From Cladorrhinum sp. PSN259 (Eukaryota; Ascomycota; Sordariomycetes; Sordariales; Podosporaceae): 64,000 nucleotides of DNA. Within the stretch, counting starts at the first letter, position 1. Each line of letters begins with the position of its first letter. The notes beneath the pieces were generated by a model. It saw only the letters and a list, made by a program, of their open reading frames with translations, was not told where the DNA came from and ran no database searches. Shown one piece after another: positions 21,064-32,785 of the stretch. The stretch lies in NCBI GenBank assembly GCA_033725935.1, contig MU867070.1, forward strand, positions 186,001-250,000. The letters run 5' to 3'. The position numbers were made by a program, and so were the translations under genes.

Positions 21064-24000
21064 GATGAAAGCGAGGGAGAACGAGAGAAAAAGACTTGAA
21101 GTTGAAGCGAGGGACTAGCTGGCTGGCTGTTGACAGTGCTGTTGCTGTTGTTGATGATGATGCTGCTGCTGCTGCTGCTGCTGGAGGGAGAATCTAATCC
21201 AGATGAGGTGGTCGACGACAGGTTCTTATATCTTCATTTTCCATGACCGCTTCTCAAGGAACGGTCAACAAAAACATATTTCCACCTTGTGAAGGCAGAT
21301 TCAAGCCCCGACCCCCTGCAGACCCATCAGGGCTGTTGACGGTTTTGGCGACGGCTCAAATGACAACAAGTTGCTAGGCGTCCGATGGCGTCGGGTTTCT
21401 CAGCCTCAGACACTCCAACAGGAAACGGCCGCACTTTCATTCCCCGAATTGTAGCCTGCTTGAAGCCAAGTCAGAATTTGGCAATCGCTTCATCCATGCT
21501 ATCCAGGGGCTCAGGTAGTCGGTGGACCCTGATGTTCTGCCGGGATTGAAGAGTCCAGCCCTACGGGATCTGGCCAGATGGGGAGCCGCTATTGGGCATT
21601 AGCGCTGGCCAAGAACTGCCTCTCGACCTTTTCCACCGCTAATTTTGCTTTTGCAGTAATCTCCACTGGGTAAAAAGGGGAACATTATTGTACAAATTTC
21701 ACAAAATCTTCAAGTGGAATCTTGTGCGATGCAGATGTCTCGCCAGGAAGCGAGAAAGAGCTTTGTCTAGACCCCTTGGCTACATGGCCCCCCATGTACC
21801 CCAAAAGACGTCCCAACTGGTCGGGATCAAGATCTCCAGGGGTGACCTGGCTGGTCAAGGCCACGGGATCACGCCCGAAAGCCGGCAGATCTGCGTTCTT
21901 GACGATGGCACGGTGGCACGGTGTCATCAAGTCACGCTTAACTTTTGTTCGAGTCCGCAAGGTGGATGTCAAAAAGTACAAGTTAATGTAAATATGCAGT
22001 GCTTTTTTGGGTTCAAGGACTGGGATTTACGGTTACACGGTACCTGAAGGCTGGGGGCACCATCCCCGATTTGGAATAGAGATTTGCGTAATTTTAACCA
22101 CTCAGCTCTCTTTCCACGCCTGACTGCTGCAGGGGAGGAAAGGGGAAGATCTTTCTCGGATCAAGACTTGGAGGACCCTGAGACAAAATCCTCAAGCAGT
22201 CGCACAAATTAAACGTGGGCCAGTGAAATTTCTCGAGGCCGTGTCCACTGCTCCAAGTCTTCATTCTAGAGCGCCCCTGGCGGTGGCGGAGACGCCAGCC
22301 CGTCCGAAGAAAACTCGGGGATGCGGGGTGCAGTTTTGTGCAACACAGCCTTCGGATTTTCGAGACTCCGCCATTGCTCCGTGTTTGGGAGGACAAGCAA
22401 CGTCAATGGGGATTGGGCAAAAGAGATCGATTGAAGCATTCCTGAGCCCTCATCCTCTTGAGCATCTTTCAATTCCCACGCAAAAGGCTGCATTTCATCT
22501 CCGAAAGCGTGAGCTTACCGCTTGGCATAGTTGCTCACCAAATCAGTCTCTTTGACCTGCATGCTGTTTTCGAGGTCGGAGTCAATGCCGAGAACAGAGG
22601 AGTCCATCAGCCCGCAGGCGCGTCTGGACATGCGAGCGTTGGCATTCAGTGGCTGCAGACAGGAGCAGCCACAATTGTCACTATCGAAGCGTCTCAGAAC
22701 CGTCATTGGATCGCCAAATTTATCCAAGCCGGAATTTTCCGTCACGGCCATTCAACGTGTCACGCTTTGGAAAGATGGACTGTTGGTGAGTTTTCTTTCT
22801 TCTCTCATCCGAGGGCTGCGAAAACAGGAGACGAATGAGGTATGAATAAGCTATATTCCCCACCATAAGATCGGTAGTTGAGAGGCACTGCCTTCCCGCT
22901 TTTACCTGTGTACGACAGAGATGTTATCTCCGATTGACGAATAAGGGTGAGGTTATGTGCCAAGCCTCTGTGTGATGCTGGAAAAGCCGCCTGACTGCAC
23001 GAACGTGTGACAGTAAGGAACAGACACTCGTTTAATCGAGAATTAGTGCAAGCCTCGTTCAGCCTTTCGGAAATTTCATGAAGTCTTTTTATCAAAGGCT
23101 GGTGAATAACATGATTGGATGGCGACGAGTATCAGGGGTAGGTCACATATGCTCCCTCCGCCTATGCCGGAACTACCCGTTCCATCACGGGAGGCTGTGG
23201 CGCGGTTTCTGCCCTTGAGCCAGGTCTAGCTCAAGACATTATGACTGCCGGGTAATAGACGGTAGCTAGCCATGCATCAGGCGCCTCGTTCGGCACAATC
23301 ATCGTCCGCTTTTAGCTTCAGGGGTAAAAACATCAAACTCAAGGCTGTGAAGAGTGATGTCCGAATGCTTGAGAGATACGAGATTCTGACACACTGTACC
23401 GCTTCCCCTACAAATTAAGTCCGGCGTCACACGGGAGAAGCTTGGGTCTTCCCTCCGGCTGCCACACTGAGTGGCTATGATTGAGATGCGCTTCGGAGAT
23501 AACAATGATCTCTTCAGCCCAACTGTCACTGATCCTTCCGTTGCTGCTGTGAGGCCTCACTCGGAGCATAGCAAGGTGGACCAAAAAGCCTTCGGATTCG
23601 GAGATTTGGGAAGAAATCCTTGTATGGAACAAGTGGAAAGTGGTGAATACTCGGCCCAGTAGGCTGTCAGGCCTCAAGCCAAAGGGATCGACGGTCATGT
23701 GAGCAGTCTGTTGCTGGCCTAACTCTGAGAGATGACAACGAAATTTAGCGATTTCCGGTTATTCCCCTTTGTTACTTGCAGCATGGGTATTCCGGGGCTC
23801 AAGTCACGAGAAGCAGCCGCGGTTGAATTCCATTAAACAGTTGGCCAATATCTCTCTCTCTGCCCGTCCTGGCTTTGGCCACAATACACCTCACCGCTTA
23901 ACGAATTTGTCCTGTCCGCTTTCTCTATGCTGGGTGGCCTCTTCTGGTAACTCTTGCTTCTTATTTTCTCTTCCCTCCTCTCACAATTTCTTCTACCGGT

Positions 24001-24137
24001 TTGTGCGAACACAGCGACTATAAGCAAGCCGCCCGAGCTTTCTTTAGACGTAAATTTGTGTTGGAATAACATTCATAAAGAAATAAAGATAAAGCTTTAA
24101 TTAAAATAACACTCCGTAATTCCTTACATATCCAGCC
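21064..24137. other. 3.1-kb intergenic region
   Basis: The left 150 bp is the leader of the subtilisin gene and carries a (GCT)n run at 21162-21183. The rest has only short ORFs without protein-like pattern, and I see no RNA gene. Confidence 0.45.
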
Positions 24138-25743
24138 TCATAACTGCTGCTCCTCAACAGCCCACGCCTTCTTGAAGTTAAGGTTCGATTCTCGGTTAAA
24201 AGGGTCCATGTACAGCGGCAGTTTGATATCCGATCCCCTGGAGGTTTGAAACGCGAGCAATGATGTATATCGTTGGCACTTGCGTGGATGTAGCAGGCGT
24301 GGTAGAGCATTGTTTCATCTATCCGATGCAAAATATATCAGCCGTTAATAGTCATGACGCCATGCCGTTTTATGTATTCTATGGCCAAGGGATGATCCCG
24401 CAAGAACATGGAGATTAGTTTGCCATACCTGTTCATATTGCAAGTCACTCATATGATAAAACGCAGTCCGATCGCTCATGGTCGCCTTAACTTGGATCAT
24501 GTATTTGGGCGACTTGCCGGACCACCTTGGCCCGTCGAGATACCCGTGCGTGATAAGCAGCTCTGTGAAAATGCTTCCATCATCGTACAGGATAATGTCA
24601 GTCGTTTCGGTCCCGCCTCCATTCGGACCACTCGAAGAAGTCCGAATGGTGTTGTTTTACCAGGTTGCGCATGTTGCTCTCCCAATATACCTCGCCTGTG
24701 TCTTGAATTGCCCGCAGGAGTAACTCTAATACCTTGAAAACAAATAATAAGCTGGTCAGTTTTTCTCTTGGCCGCTGATGGGGAGGCTCGATATCTTACA
24801 AAGAGCTCCCCTGCAGCACCGACTTTGGAATGCCTTTCGAACTCTGTGGCCGAGCGCATCTTGAACTGGCCAGGTGCGGGGTTGCCTGATCCCGCAACAC
24901 TGAGAGCTGAAAAGCCTCTTTCCAGGTCCGGGATGCTGCCAGCAATTCGCTCAGATAACGTAGCACCTGCCGCCACGCTCAAGACGTGATCCAGTAGACG
25001 CACGAACTCGCCGTCTATGTTGTTGTTGTTGTTCGTGATAAGCAGAGCTGGATGTGAATCAAATGACTTCGATAAGGGACACATAGTTGGAGAGCTAGAG
25101 ACTTGGGCAGTTGATGCGGAGACCGGCGATGGGCCATTTATCGACGATATATGTCCGGCAGGAGACCTGTTTTTGGGTAAATATGCCTCCAATGATCTAC
25201 ACACGCCGATAGCACAGGTCATGAAACTTCCGCCGGCTTTTTTCTCCACCTGGCGGTAGTAAAACCCGCACTGGCAGAGAGGATTCTTGTAGCTTATGCC
25301 TTTATCGTCGTCAAAGGTACAGAAGTGGTCACACGTCTTGCAGACGTAGCGGTGACGAGACCTTCCAGTTTCTTTATTGCATGATGTTCCGCACCTCTTA
25401 CAGTACGGAGCTCTAAAGAGTGGAAATCGAGGCCTCGGGGGTGTTCCGCATCGGGGATCCATGGTGAGGAACGCCGCTTCCCAACAACAGTGGCTGAGTT
25501 TGGGCCAATGGGAGTCGATCATTAGTTCGTGACGGTGGTCTAAGGAGCAGCGATCTAGTCAAATAAACCGAGTTCAGCAGCATCATCCAACGTAAGATCA
25601 CGCTGCAATTGGGCTGTATGGATAGCAAATGGTCATACACTTACACCCTGTGTTATTACCTGTCTCGAGAGAACATGCAGCTTTTCGAGGTAGACTACGG
25701 CCTCTGACAGCTGCTCTATCTCTCCGGTGTTGGAAGATTTCAT
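24138..25743 (-). pseudogene. GRF-type zinc-ribbon plus DUF3883-like protein, broken by frameshifts
   Basis: Exon 1 starts at the ATG at 25743 (MKSSNTGEIEQLSEAVVYLE). It is spliced by a 57-bp intron (25603-25659) to RDLTLDDAAELGLFD, where a stop intervenes. One base out of frame the gene continues as DRCSLDHRHELMIDSHWPKL. Next come paired Cys motifs (YCKRCGTSCNKE, YVCKTCDHFC) and a GRF-like ribbon (PLCQCGFYYRQVEKKAGGSF). A disordered linker leads to the DUF3883 start KVGAAGELFV. An intron near 24730-24798 leads to LELLLRAIQDTGEVYWESN. A second shift at about 24600-24645 is needed to reach TTDIILYDDGSIFTELLITH and KSPKYMIQVKATM. A third, near 24225-24240, follows PTIYIIARVSNLQG. Three shifts in one gene favour a pseudogene. 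The DUF3883 domain is nuclease-associated in other proteins. Confidence 0.7.
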
Positions 25744-27632
25744 GATCCCAGTCCGTAGTGTGAATCTTGGTCGGTCTGATTCAGGACGTTGAAGGTGGTT
25801 GTTGTGGTCGTCGTCGTCGTCGTCAAGGTGTTTCCTTTTGCATAGATCGCTAGCTCCACATGTTGGGCATGTCTATGGTGACGCCTGGAGGGCCGGGGGC
25901 CACCGCGCATAATTGGAAGCATATGTCGTGGATGGCTGTGTTGTGCCTTAAAAAACAAAAATAACCTTCTGCTATTGGCACCCTCGTCCTTGACAATTAC
26001 CTACGTCGCGAGAAATATTGCTGCAATTCACTCATATTCGTCTTTCACAATCTGACTCAAACTCCTTGGAATAAAATCGTCTAATTAAAAACCTCGAACT
26101 CCGAGAAGAACCAAGACCGAAAGGTGGTTTTACGTTACAACAGCCTTCACTTGACAAAGGGAGACGCCTTGAATATTTGCCAAGGTCCTAAATGCCGATC
26201 TGGTTTTTACAAGTTTGTAAAACTAATTTTATTTATGCCCTGAATGGGGGCGCTTAAACCCTCCAGCCCCCGTCTTACCATAGACACCGTGGTGTAGATC
26301 TGTTTCCTTTCGAGGAAAATTGACTTCAGTATTCAGCAGTATGTCCTCCAAAATCGCAGGACATTTTCCCACGAACATGATACTTTGTTGTCGTTTGCGT
26401 CCATGCCAGTCCAGTGCCAAGGTTGAAGCGGGTGAGTTAGTTCATGTTTGAACAAAAGCAACAAATTCCGCAAAATAATAGTGTGTATTTCACAATCAAA
26501 ATCCAGGACCTTTTTGCCTTTATTTTTTCGAATCTTTCTGCCCCGATAATACTTCGGTCGCTATTATTGCAGAAAAGTCTCATTTGTATCAGTGATATCT
26601 AAATATGAAACATGGATGTTAGAATGTCCGAGCTCTTTTCCATCCGCCAAAGCTCCCCGAATCAGATGATGCACAAACCTGGATATGATGAAATCTTTAT
26701 CGCGACCTTTATTGGAGCTCTCTGGAGACTTTGCTGAGCTTCTTCAACTTGAAGAAGCTATCCGACTCCAGGCTCCTATACGGATGGTTGAAGGACTGCG
26801 GGAGTCAATGAACACGGTGGAGTTTCAGATAAGATCTTAACGCTGCTTAATTAGCTAATTTTATGGTGGTAGGTCTCAACTGACTTGATCAGTGCCTTAA
26901 ACTTTTCTCAACGCACGTCTTAATGCTAATATGAGTCCACGGCAGCAGCAGCAGCAGCAGCAGCAGCAATCGTCGCGCACTGTTCCGACGGTTGTCACTG
27001 TGGTTGCTCTTGCGGGCGGCGCTACAACTTCAACTTGGACACAAAAACAATTCTTGTACACAGCCGTCAATACTTTTTTTCCACACCACCCTGCTGTGGA
27101 CATGGACAGATGCAACAGAATATGCAGGGCTAATTCATCTACACCGAGTTTTTCTCATTCAAGCACGCGACTTCAGAAAGGAACTAAGCTGGAAAGCACG
27201 GGGTGGTCCATCACACCAGATTGGATCGTGCCTGATAGGTGTTTCAAGCCCGTTGGTTCCTCATCCCCCATGCCGGGAACTGCCGGAATAGGTATACTGT
27301 CATCACCAACAGCGACCAAGTACTACTGAAGAAATCTGGGGTTACACCGGCAACCAACCGCCCATCAAGATGGAACCCGTGCCGCAAATCAATTCAAGCA
27401 TCAATTGCTGTCGCCAACGGCAAGGCAGTGTGGCGAGAACTATCAGTGCCTGCCAGTTGCTTGCTAGCGAGGTGTCACTGCGCTTTATGCGAAATTGGGA
27501 GATGGGGGGCGGTGGCCATGCCCGGGACGGACCGCTTCTCGAATCTTCAATTCTTGTCAAGGCCGCTGACCTGTCAAACTTTCTTAATCCTCCTCATAAC
27601 CCGGAATTAGGCCCTCACGCGTGCGTGCCACC
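25744..27632. other. Intergenic with CAG repeat
   Basis: No secure gene is present. A (CAG)8 run lies at 26943-26966, inside an ORF (26931-27329, up to 132 codons) with no start context or motif I trust. The stretch just before 27633 is the promoter of the next gene. Confidence 0.45.
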
Positions 27633-28622
27633 ATGACCTTGGGGATGGCACCACTTTCCATCCTGCTCGCCGTCGGCTTCATGGCGTCGGCGGTAGCCGC
27701 TCAAAGCAACACTGTTGACAGGTCCAAACCGAAATTTCTCTTTCCTGCCACACCGGACGAGACGTACCACACAAAAGACATTCTCATGGTTCAGTACATC
27801 AGCTTCTTTGACAGCGCTGAGCTCTGGACATTCTGTCAGCAAGGAGTGGGCAAATACAGTATGGGAACCTCACTCTGAAATGAACACTTTCCCTCTTTCC
27901 TCGCACTGACTGTGAAGCAAGTAACCCAACAACGAGTACCAGGCTTCAATGCTACTGTGCCAGTCCAGCTCAACTTCACCTCGGCCGACCCATGCTGGTT
28001 CAACATCCGCACTGGGGGATCAGATGACGCCGCCTTCGGTGAGAACAGCCCTGCTTTCAACGTAATCGGGCAGCGACGCGCATCAGGGCCGGAGACATTC
28101 CAGTTGGACGACACGCCATCCCGGTTCACAACATCTCCTTCGCCCTCGTCAGAATCAAGGTTAGCCACGTCTTCACTTTCAGCAGTACCGACAACAACCA
28201 TCTCCTCTGCAGTACAGACAACAACCATCTCATCTGCTAGCAATACAAGCGGCACACAGTCTTCCCAAGCTGCAGAGACAAAATCAACAGATTCACCCCC
28301 ATCTGTGCCGGCCAAACCGGAAAAGGTTCACCCTGCAGTTTGGGCAGCTATAGGCCTTGGCATCGCCGTAGTCGTTATAGCTTCGGTAGCCGCAGGAATC
28401 TTCTTCTGGATGCGGAGGAGGCGCAAACGAGCTCAGAACGTAGCATCAGACCAAGCCTATGAAGCGGGCCCGGGCTCAAAACCTCAGCGGCTGTATCATG
28501 GAGAGCTGGATTCCAGCATCACTCCGGTTGAGATGGCAAATACTCAATATCCAGTCAAGCTTTCGGCAGGGCAAATGGCGTATGCAGTTGAGCTTTCGAC
28601 TGGGCAAGAGATAACTAGGTAG
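27633..28622 (+). CDS. Single-pass membrane protein, cell-surface sensor-like
   Basis: The ATG at 27633 has an excellent context (GCCACCATGA). Two exons (27633-27858 and 27922-28622, 63-bp intron) give 308 residues. A signal peptide (about 1-26, ending ASAVAAQ) precedes an ectodomain of about 90 residues (FLFPATPDETYHTKDILMVQ, FNATVPVQLNF, CWFNIRTGG). A Ser/Thr-rich stalk (about 140-205), likely O-mannosylated, follows. One membrane helix (VWAAIGLGIAVVVIASVAAG) ends in the stop-transfer run RRRRKR. A cytoplasmic tail of about 75 residues contains two related stretches (VKLSAGQMAYAVELSTGQ). The layout resembles fungal wall-stress sensors or mucin-like surface proteins. The ectodomain family is common but unnamed, so function is not assigned. 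Confidence 0.8.
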
Positions 28623-29560
28623 CTCTGCAGGGATGAGAGTGGGTGCTTGGGCAGCGTAGGGGATCACACTTATGGCCGAGGTGGTAATTAATGAGTCGTC
28701 TTAGCTCATTGCATGGTATTGTGAGGCTACAAATCCAGGAATTGTTTTCCGCAGTTGTATAGTCGCTAATGCTTGGATCTTGTTTAGCGCTGGCCCAATA
28801 TTTAATTCTCCCTTTTCGCCAACTGACCCAGTCTTTGGTTGATTGTTGTGGTGACATGTATTGATATAAGATGTATGATTCAATGGCATTTGGAGTTTTC
28901 CACTTCATTCAGTACTTTGAAAATTACCTGTAAGGGAGACATTTGCTCACGAGTTTCTCATGCCAACTTGCAGATTCTGTCATCACGACCAACAATTTAC
29001 TTCCCTGCAACCTCGAGCGAGCTTACTGATCAGGCCCGGTCGCTTTCTAATCAGTGATCAAAACTCGGTTACATACAAGAAAAGTCTTGTGACCCAATGG
29101 CGTAAGCATAAGGATGAAAGGGGCATCAACCACCGGAGACACTGATGACGCCGTCTCACCCCTTGCAGGCATTCCCGGTAAATTGGAGCATATCCGCCTC
29201 GTCGGGGGTGCCTGCGTGGAAACAAGGAAGATGGTTGGTAGCCTATAAGATTGGATGATTCCTTCCGGCAACTCAGCCTGATATGCCACGCAATAAACTA
29301 GCACGCCCAGATCGACGGGTGAGACCTTTCGGAGCACCGACGTCCACGTCCCTTCAATCTGGGGATGAATCCGGGGCATCGGCAACAAGGTAGGACCCGT
29401 GGTGTTGGCAACCCCGTCCGAAGCAACCGTCGTGCGGAGAAGGAGGCCATCGTGTGGTATATAAGCGGAGCTGCGCCGTTCTGGGCGAGCGGGGGAAAGC
29501 GTGAGGGGGCTTGGTCAGCTTATCTGAATTTCGACAGGCAACGACGCACCTTGAGCGAAG
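28623..29560. other. Intergenic, promoter side of aldose epimerase
   Basis: No gene is recognised. A TATA-like GGTATATAAGC lies at about 29456-29466, about 100 bp before the epimerase ATG. Confidence 0.5.
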
Positions 29561-30927
29561 ATGAAGTTCTCAACACTAATCATGGCCTCTTTGGTCAAGG
29601 CGGCAACCATCGCCCGCCAGAGCGCCGCACCTGCTCCTGGCCCTGACGGAAAATACACCATCTCTGCCCCTGGAATCAAAGCACAGGTCTGAAGCTTTTT
29701 GAGCGTCCAACCAATCGGAGCCAACGAGGCGGGGTAGCAAAAGCTGACTATTGTCTTGGTAGTTCATTCCGTATGGAGCAACTCTCACCAACTTGTTTGT
29801 GAAAGATAAGAAGGGCCAAGATATCGATGTGGTTCTCGGTTACGACGACCTCGACTGGTACCGTGAGTGATTGATTCTTGTTCTATATCAACAGGATATA
29901 AACGTACTAATAGGTGAAAATCACAGCCAAGGACCCTGGCCACCCGGTTTACAATGCCATCCCAGGACGGTATGCCAACCGCATTGGCAACGGCCAGTAC
30001 ACCATCGACGGCGTAACATACAAAACAGAAAAGAACGACGGCGACAACACCCTTCACAGCGGTACCAACAACTGGTCATTCCGCTTCTGGAACGTTACCG
30101 CCTTTTCTGATGACTCCATCACATTTTCCATCGTCGACAACTCGAACTCATCTCAGGGATTCCCCGGCCGTGTCGAGTCCAGCGTCACGTACAGCGTCAC
30201 AAACAGCACCTGGAAAATCAAGATCACTGCCACATCCCCCGAACAAAAGAGCCCCATCCTCCTGACCCAACACACCTACTTCAGACTCGACGCGTACAAA
30301 GACCCATCCACTCAGCTCATCTGGGATCACACTCTGCATCTCCCCTACTCCAAGCGCTACCTCGAAGCCGACCAGGCCGCTCTTCCCACCGGCAAGATCT
30401 TGACAGCCGCGCCAGGGTCAATCAACGATTTCGCCAGCAAGCCGGATCTCCTTCTGGGACACGCGCGGGCTGACCCGGCTTTTGCTGGCAACTGCGGCGC
30501 TGGTGGTGCCTGCGAGGGTTACAACGGATACTGGCTCATCGAGGACGCGCCAAAGGATGCGGTCGTCCTGACTCTTGCCAGCCCCTTTTCGGGCGTCAAG
30601 GCCGAACTCAAGACCGACCAGCCTGGAGTCGTTCTCTACTCGTGCAACTGGATGGATGGTAGTGCCGGCGTCAAGAGTACCCAGGGCTTGACCAAGGACC
30701 AGAAGGTGGTTAGGAGCTCCTGCATTGCCATTGAGGCTCATGATTACCCCGACGGTATCAATCAGTATGTTTTCCACTCCTCATCTTGAATAATTTCTAG
30801 AGTCAGACGACTAACAAATATCTTTTTGCGGTGATACAGCCCCGAGTGGGGCCGTCTCGACAAGCAGGTCTTTGGGCCCGGACAGACCTACACTCAGGAG
30901 AGTTCGTGGACCTTTGGACTGGTCTAA
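29561..30927 (+). CDS. Secreted aldose 1-epimerase (galactose mutarotase family)
   Basis: Four exons (29561-29686, 29763-29862, 29927-30764, 30840-30927) encode 383 residues. The N-terminus (MKFSTLIMASLVKAATIARQ) looks like a signal peptide. Family motifs follow in order: FIPYGATLTNLFVKDKKG, VVLGYDDLDWY, IPGRYANRIGNGQY, LHSGTNNWSFRFW with the first active-site His, LLTQHTYFRLD with the catalytic His, and SSCIAIEAHDYPDGIN with the catalytic Glu. Known reaction: interconversion of alpha and beta anomers of hexoses such as glucose or galactose. A secreted form would act on sugars outside the cell or in the wall. The last exon is short (HPEWGRLDKQVFGPGQTY) and its acceptor is unambiguous from phase. 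Confidence 0.93.
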
Positions 30928-32785
30928 TTTAGAAATAAAAAAAGGACCACGACAACAAACATGGAGTGAAGAAATGAGGGGGACCGGAAAATTGCTTTGT
31001 TACAGATTACTCTTTGTTAACCGATTGCAATATCACACAAAATTCCAAGTCGTCTCTTTCCGAGCCAAAGTTCTAATTAGGTCTCACATTCATGTCTTGA
31101 CACCGTTTTTACTCCCAAGCCACATCTTGACATTTCTCGACGCTAAGACAAATGACTCTAACCTCACCCGACCCAACACTCTACACACAAAAGTCCAACG
31201 ATCCCCAGGTATATAAGTACTTGTATGAGGAAGTTCACACACACACACACACACAATTCACCTCCTAACCGATCGGGTGTAAATGCATACAGGATGAATA
31301 CCTACCTATCCGTGAATTTAAAAAGCCAAAGCACAAACCATGTAAGATGTATCTAAGGGTTATTTATCTATCCGTTCTCCATTAGATCCCCGTTCTTTTG
31401 AACCCCCCCCCTAAAAAAACCGTTACCAAGCAGTTTCATTTCCCTGTCCAACGGCGGCCAACGGGGAAATGATTGGTTACGCAACTTCAACGACCAAAAA
31501 AAAAAACCCAAAAAACCGATATATTATGTAGGCCGAACTTAAAAAATGATTTAAAGCGTGTTTGTTTAACATTAGTGGCAAGTATATAACACTCTTTCCC
31601 AACGTCAGTCGTGGGGAAAAAAACGAGGTGGGCACGTTTGCAGTAGAAAACTGGAAAGAAAAGGAAAAAATGTGATTGAGGAAATCGTGTGTTGTGCGTG
31701 GGATAGAATCTACATGACCAAGATTTTTTTTAATTTTTTTTTTACTGCTTTTCTGGGAAAGAGTTTTTTTCAAGATTTTCAAGAACTATAAGAAAGCGCT
31801 GGGCTGGGCTGGGCTGGGTGAGGGAGAGCTTAGCGGGAAACAACAAAAGAACATGTTTAAAAAAATTATAACAAAAATTGATGTGATATAATAAAACCCC
31901 GTAAGAATGAGTGAGGTAATAGTTATAATTATACCCCAAGGTTCGCTGAAAATCGAATAATTATAAATAAAACTCGGAAATCAATGGGGGCGCGACACGG
32001 ACGAACCACTCAAGTCCAATAACAACAACACCAACATCTTGAAATAGCCTCTTGGTATCCGATAGGTATCCGAAGTTCCGAACACCAAGACGGAAGACAC
32101 GGCAACAAATGTGCCACAGATACACCGTACACGTACACGTACACGTACACATGCACCCCCACGTCGCTGCTCCCCCTCGGCGCATTCCTTTAATATTATC
32201 AACCAAAATAGGGAAGGGTGTAAGGACAGGTACTGTATTTATTTGTACAGATACAGAGCATGTAAACATCATAGCAGGTTTTGCTTCTCCTAAACTTCTG
32301 CTCGCCAATGCCATCCATGTACATATATGTGCCACGACAAAACCCCCATACTGGTGGTGGGAGGATAATTGTGATGTAAATACAAAAGTAGTATACACTT
32401 TTGCGAACAAAAAAAGATATATAAATCAGAGCCCGTTGAAACAAACAAATGCGTGGGAATGATTTACAACAAAACAGAACAACAAAAGGGGTAAAATAAA
32501 ATATGTATCTGAAAAAAATTGTGTGTGTGAGAGAGAGAGAAAACGAAAAGAAAAAAAGTTCCCACCCAATGATTCCCCACAACTCCAAACAAACCCCATT
32601 CTACCAATTGCCCGGAGAAGAGAGAAAGAGTTAAAAAAAAAAAAAAAAAAAAAAGGTTCCCATCATGGTGGTGTCGATATGGCCTGGCCTGGCCCTCGAC
32701 GCATCCCTTTCTATAGACCCATACAGTATATATACGTACTTTCCGGACCCCCCACCTTTTTCTGTTCATGTTCCATTAACGTATT
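30928..32785. other. AT-rich intergenic region with many simple repeats
   Basis: No gene is seen. It contains (CA)10 at 31236-31255, a CGTACA tandem at about 32126-32149, a GGGCT tandem at about 31800-31818, A22 at 32633-32654 and several shorter A/T runs. The repeats account for most long ORFs here. It separates two genes that converge. Confidence 0.6.
32633..32654 (+). repeat. A22 homopolymer
   Basis: An uninterrupted adenine run lies in the AT-rich convergent spacer. Confidence 0.9.

Noticed and set aside
26931..27329. 132-codon ORF beginning with a Gln run
   Set aside because: The Gln run is a CAG microsatellite; the remainder has no signal peptide, motif or splice support.
31200..32770. 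Repeat-rich AT region as a CRISPR array, centromere or RIP relic
   Set aside because: Repeats are simple microsatellites without regular spacers; length is too short for a centromere and no underlying decayed element is recognisable.
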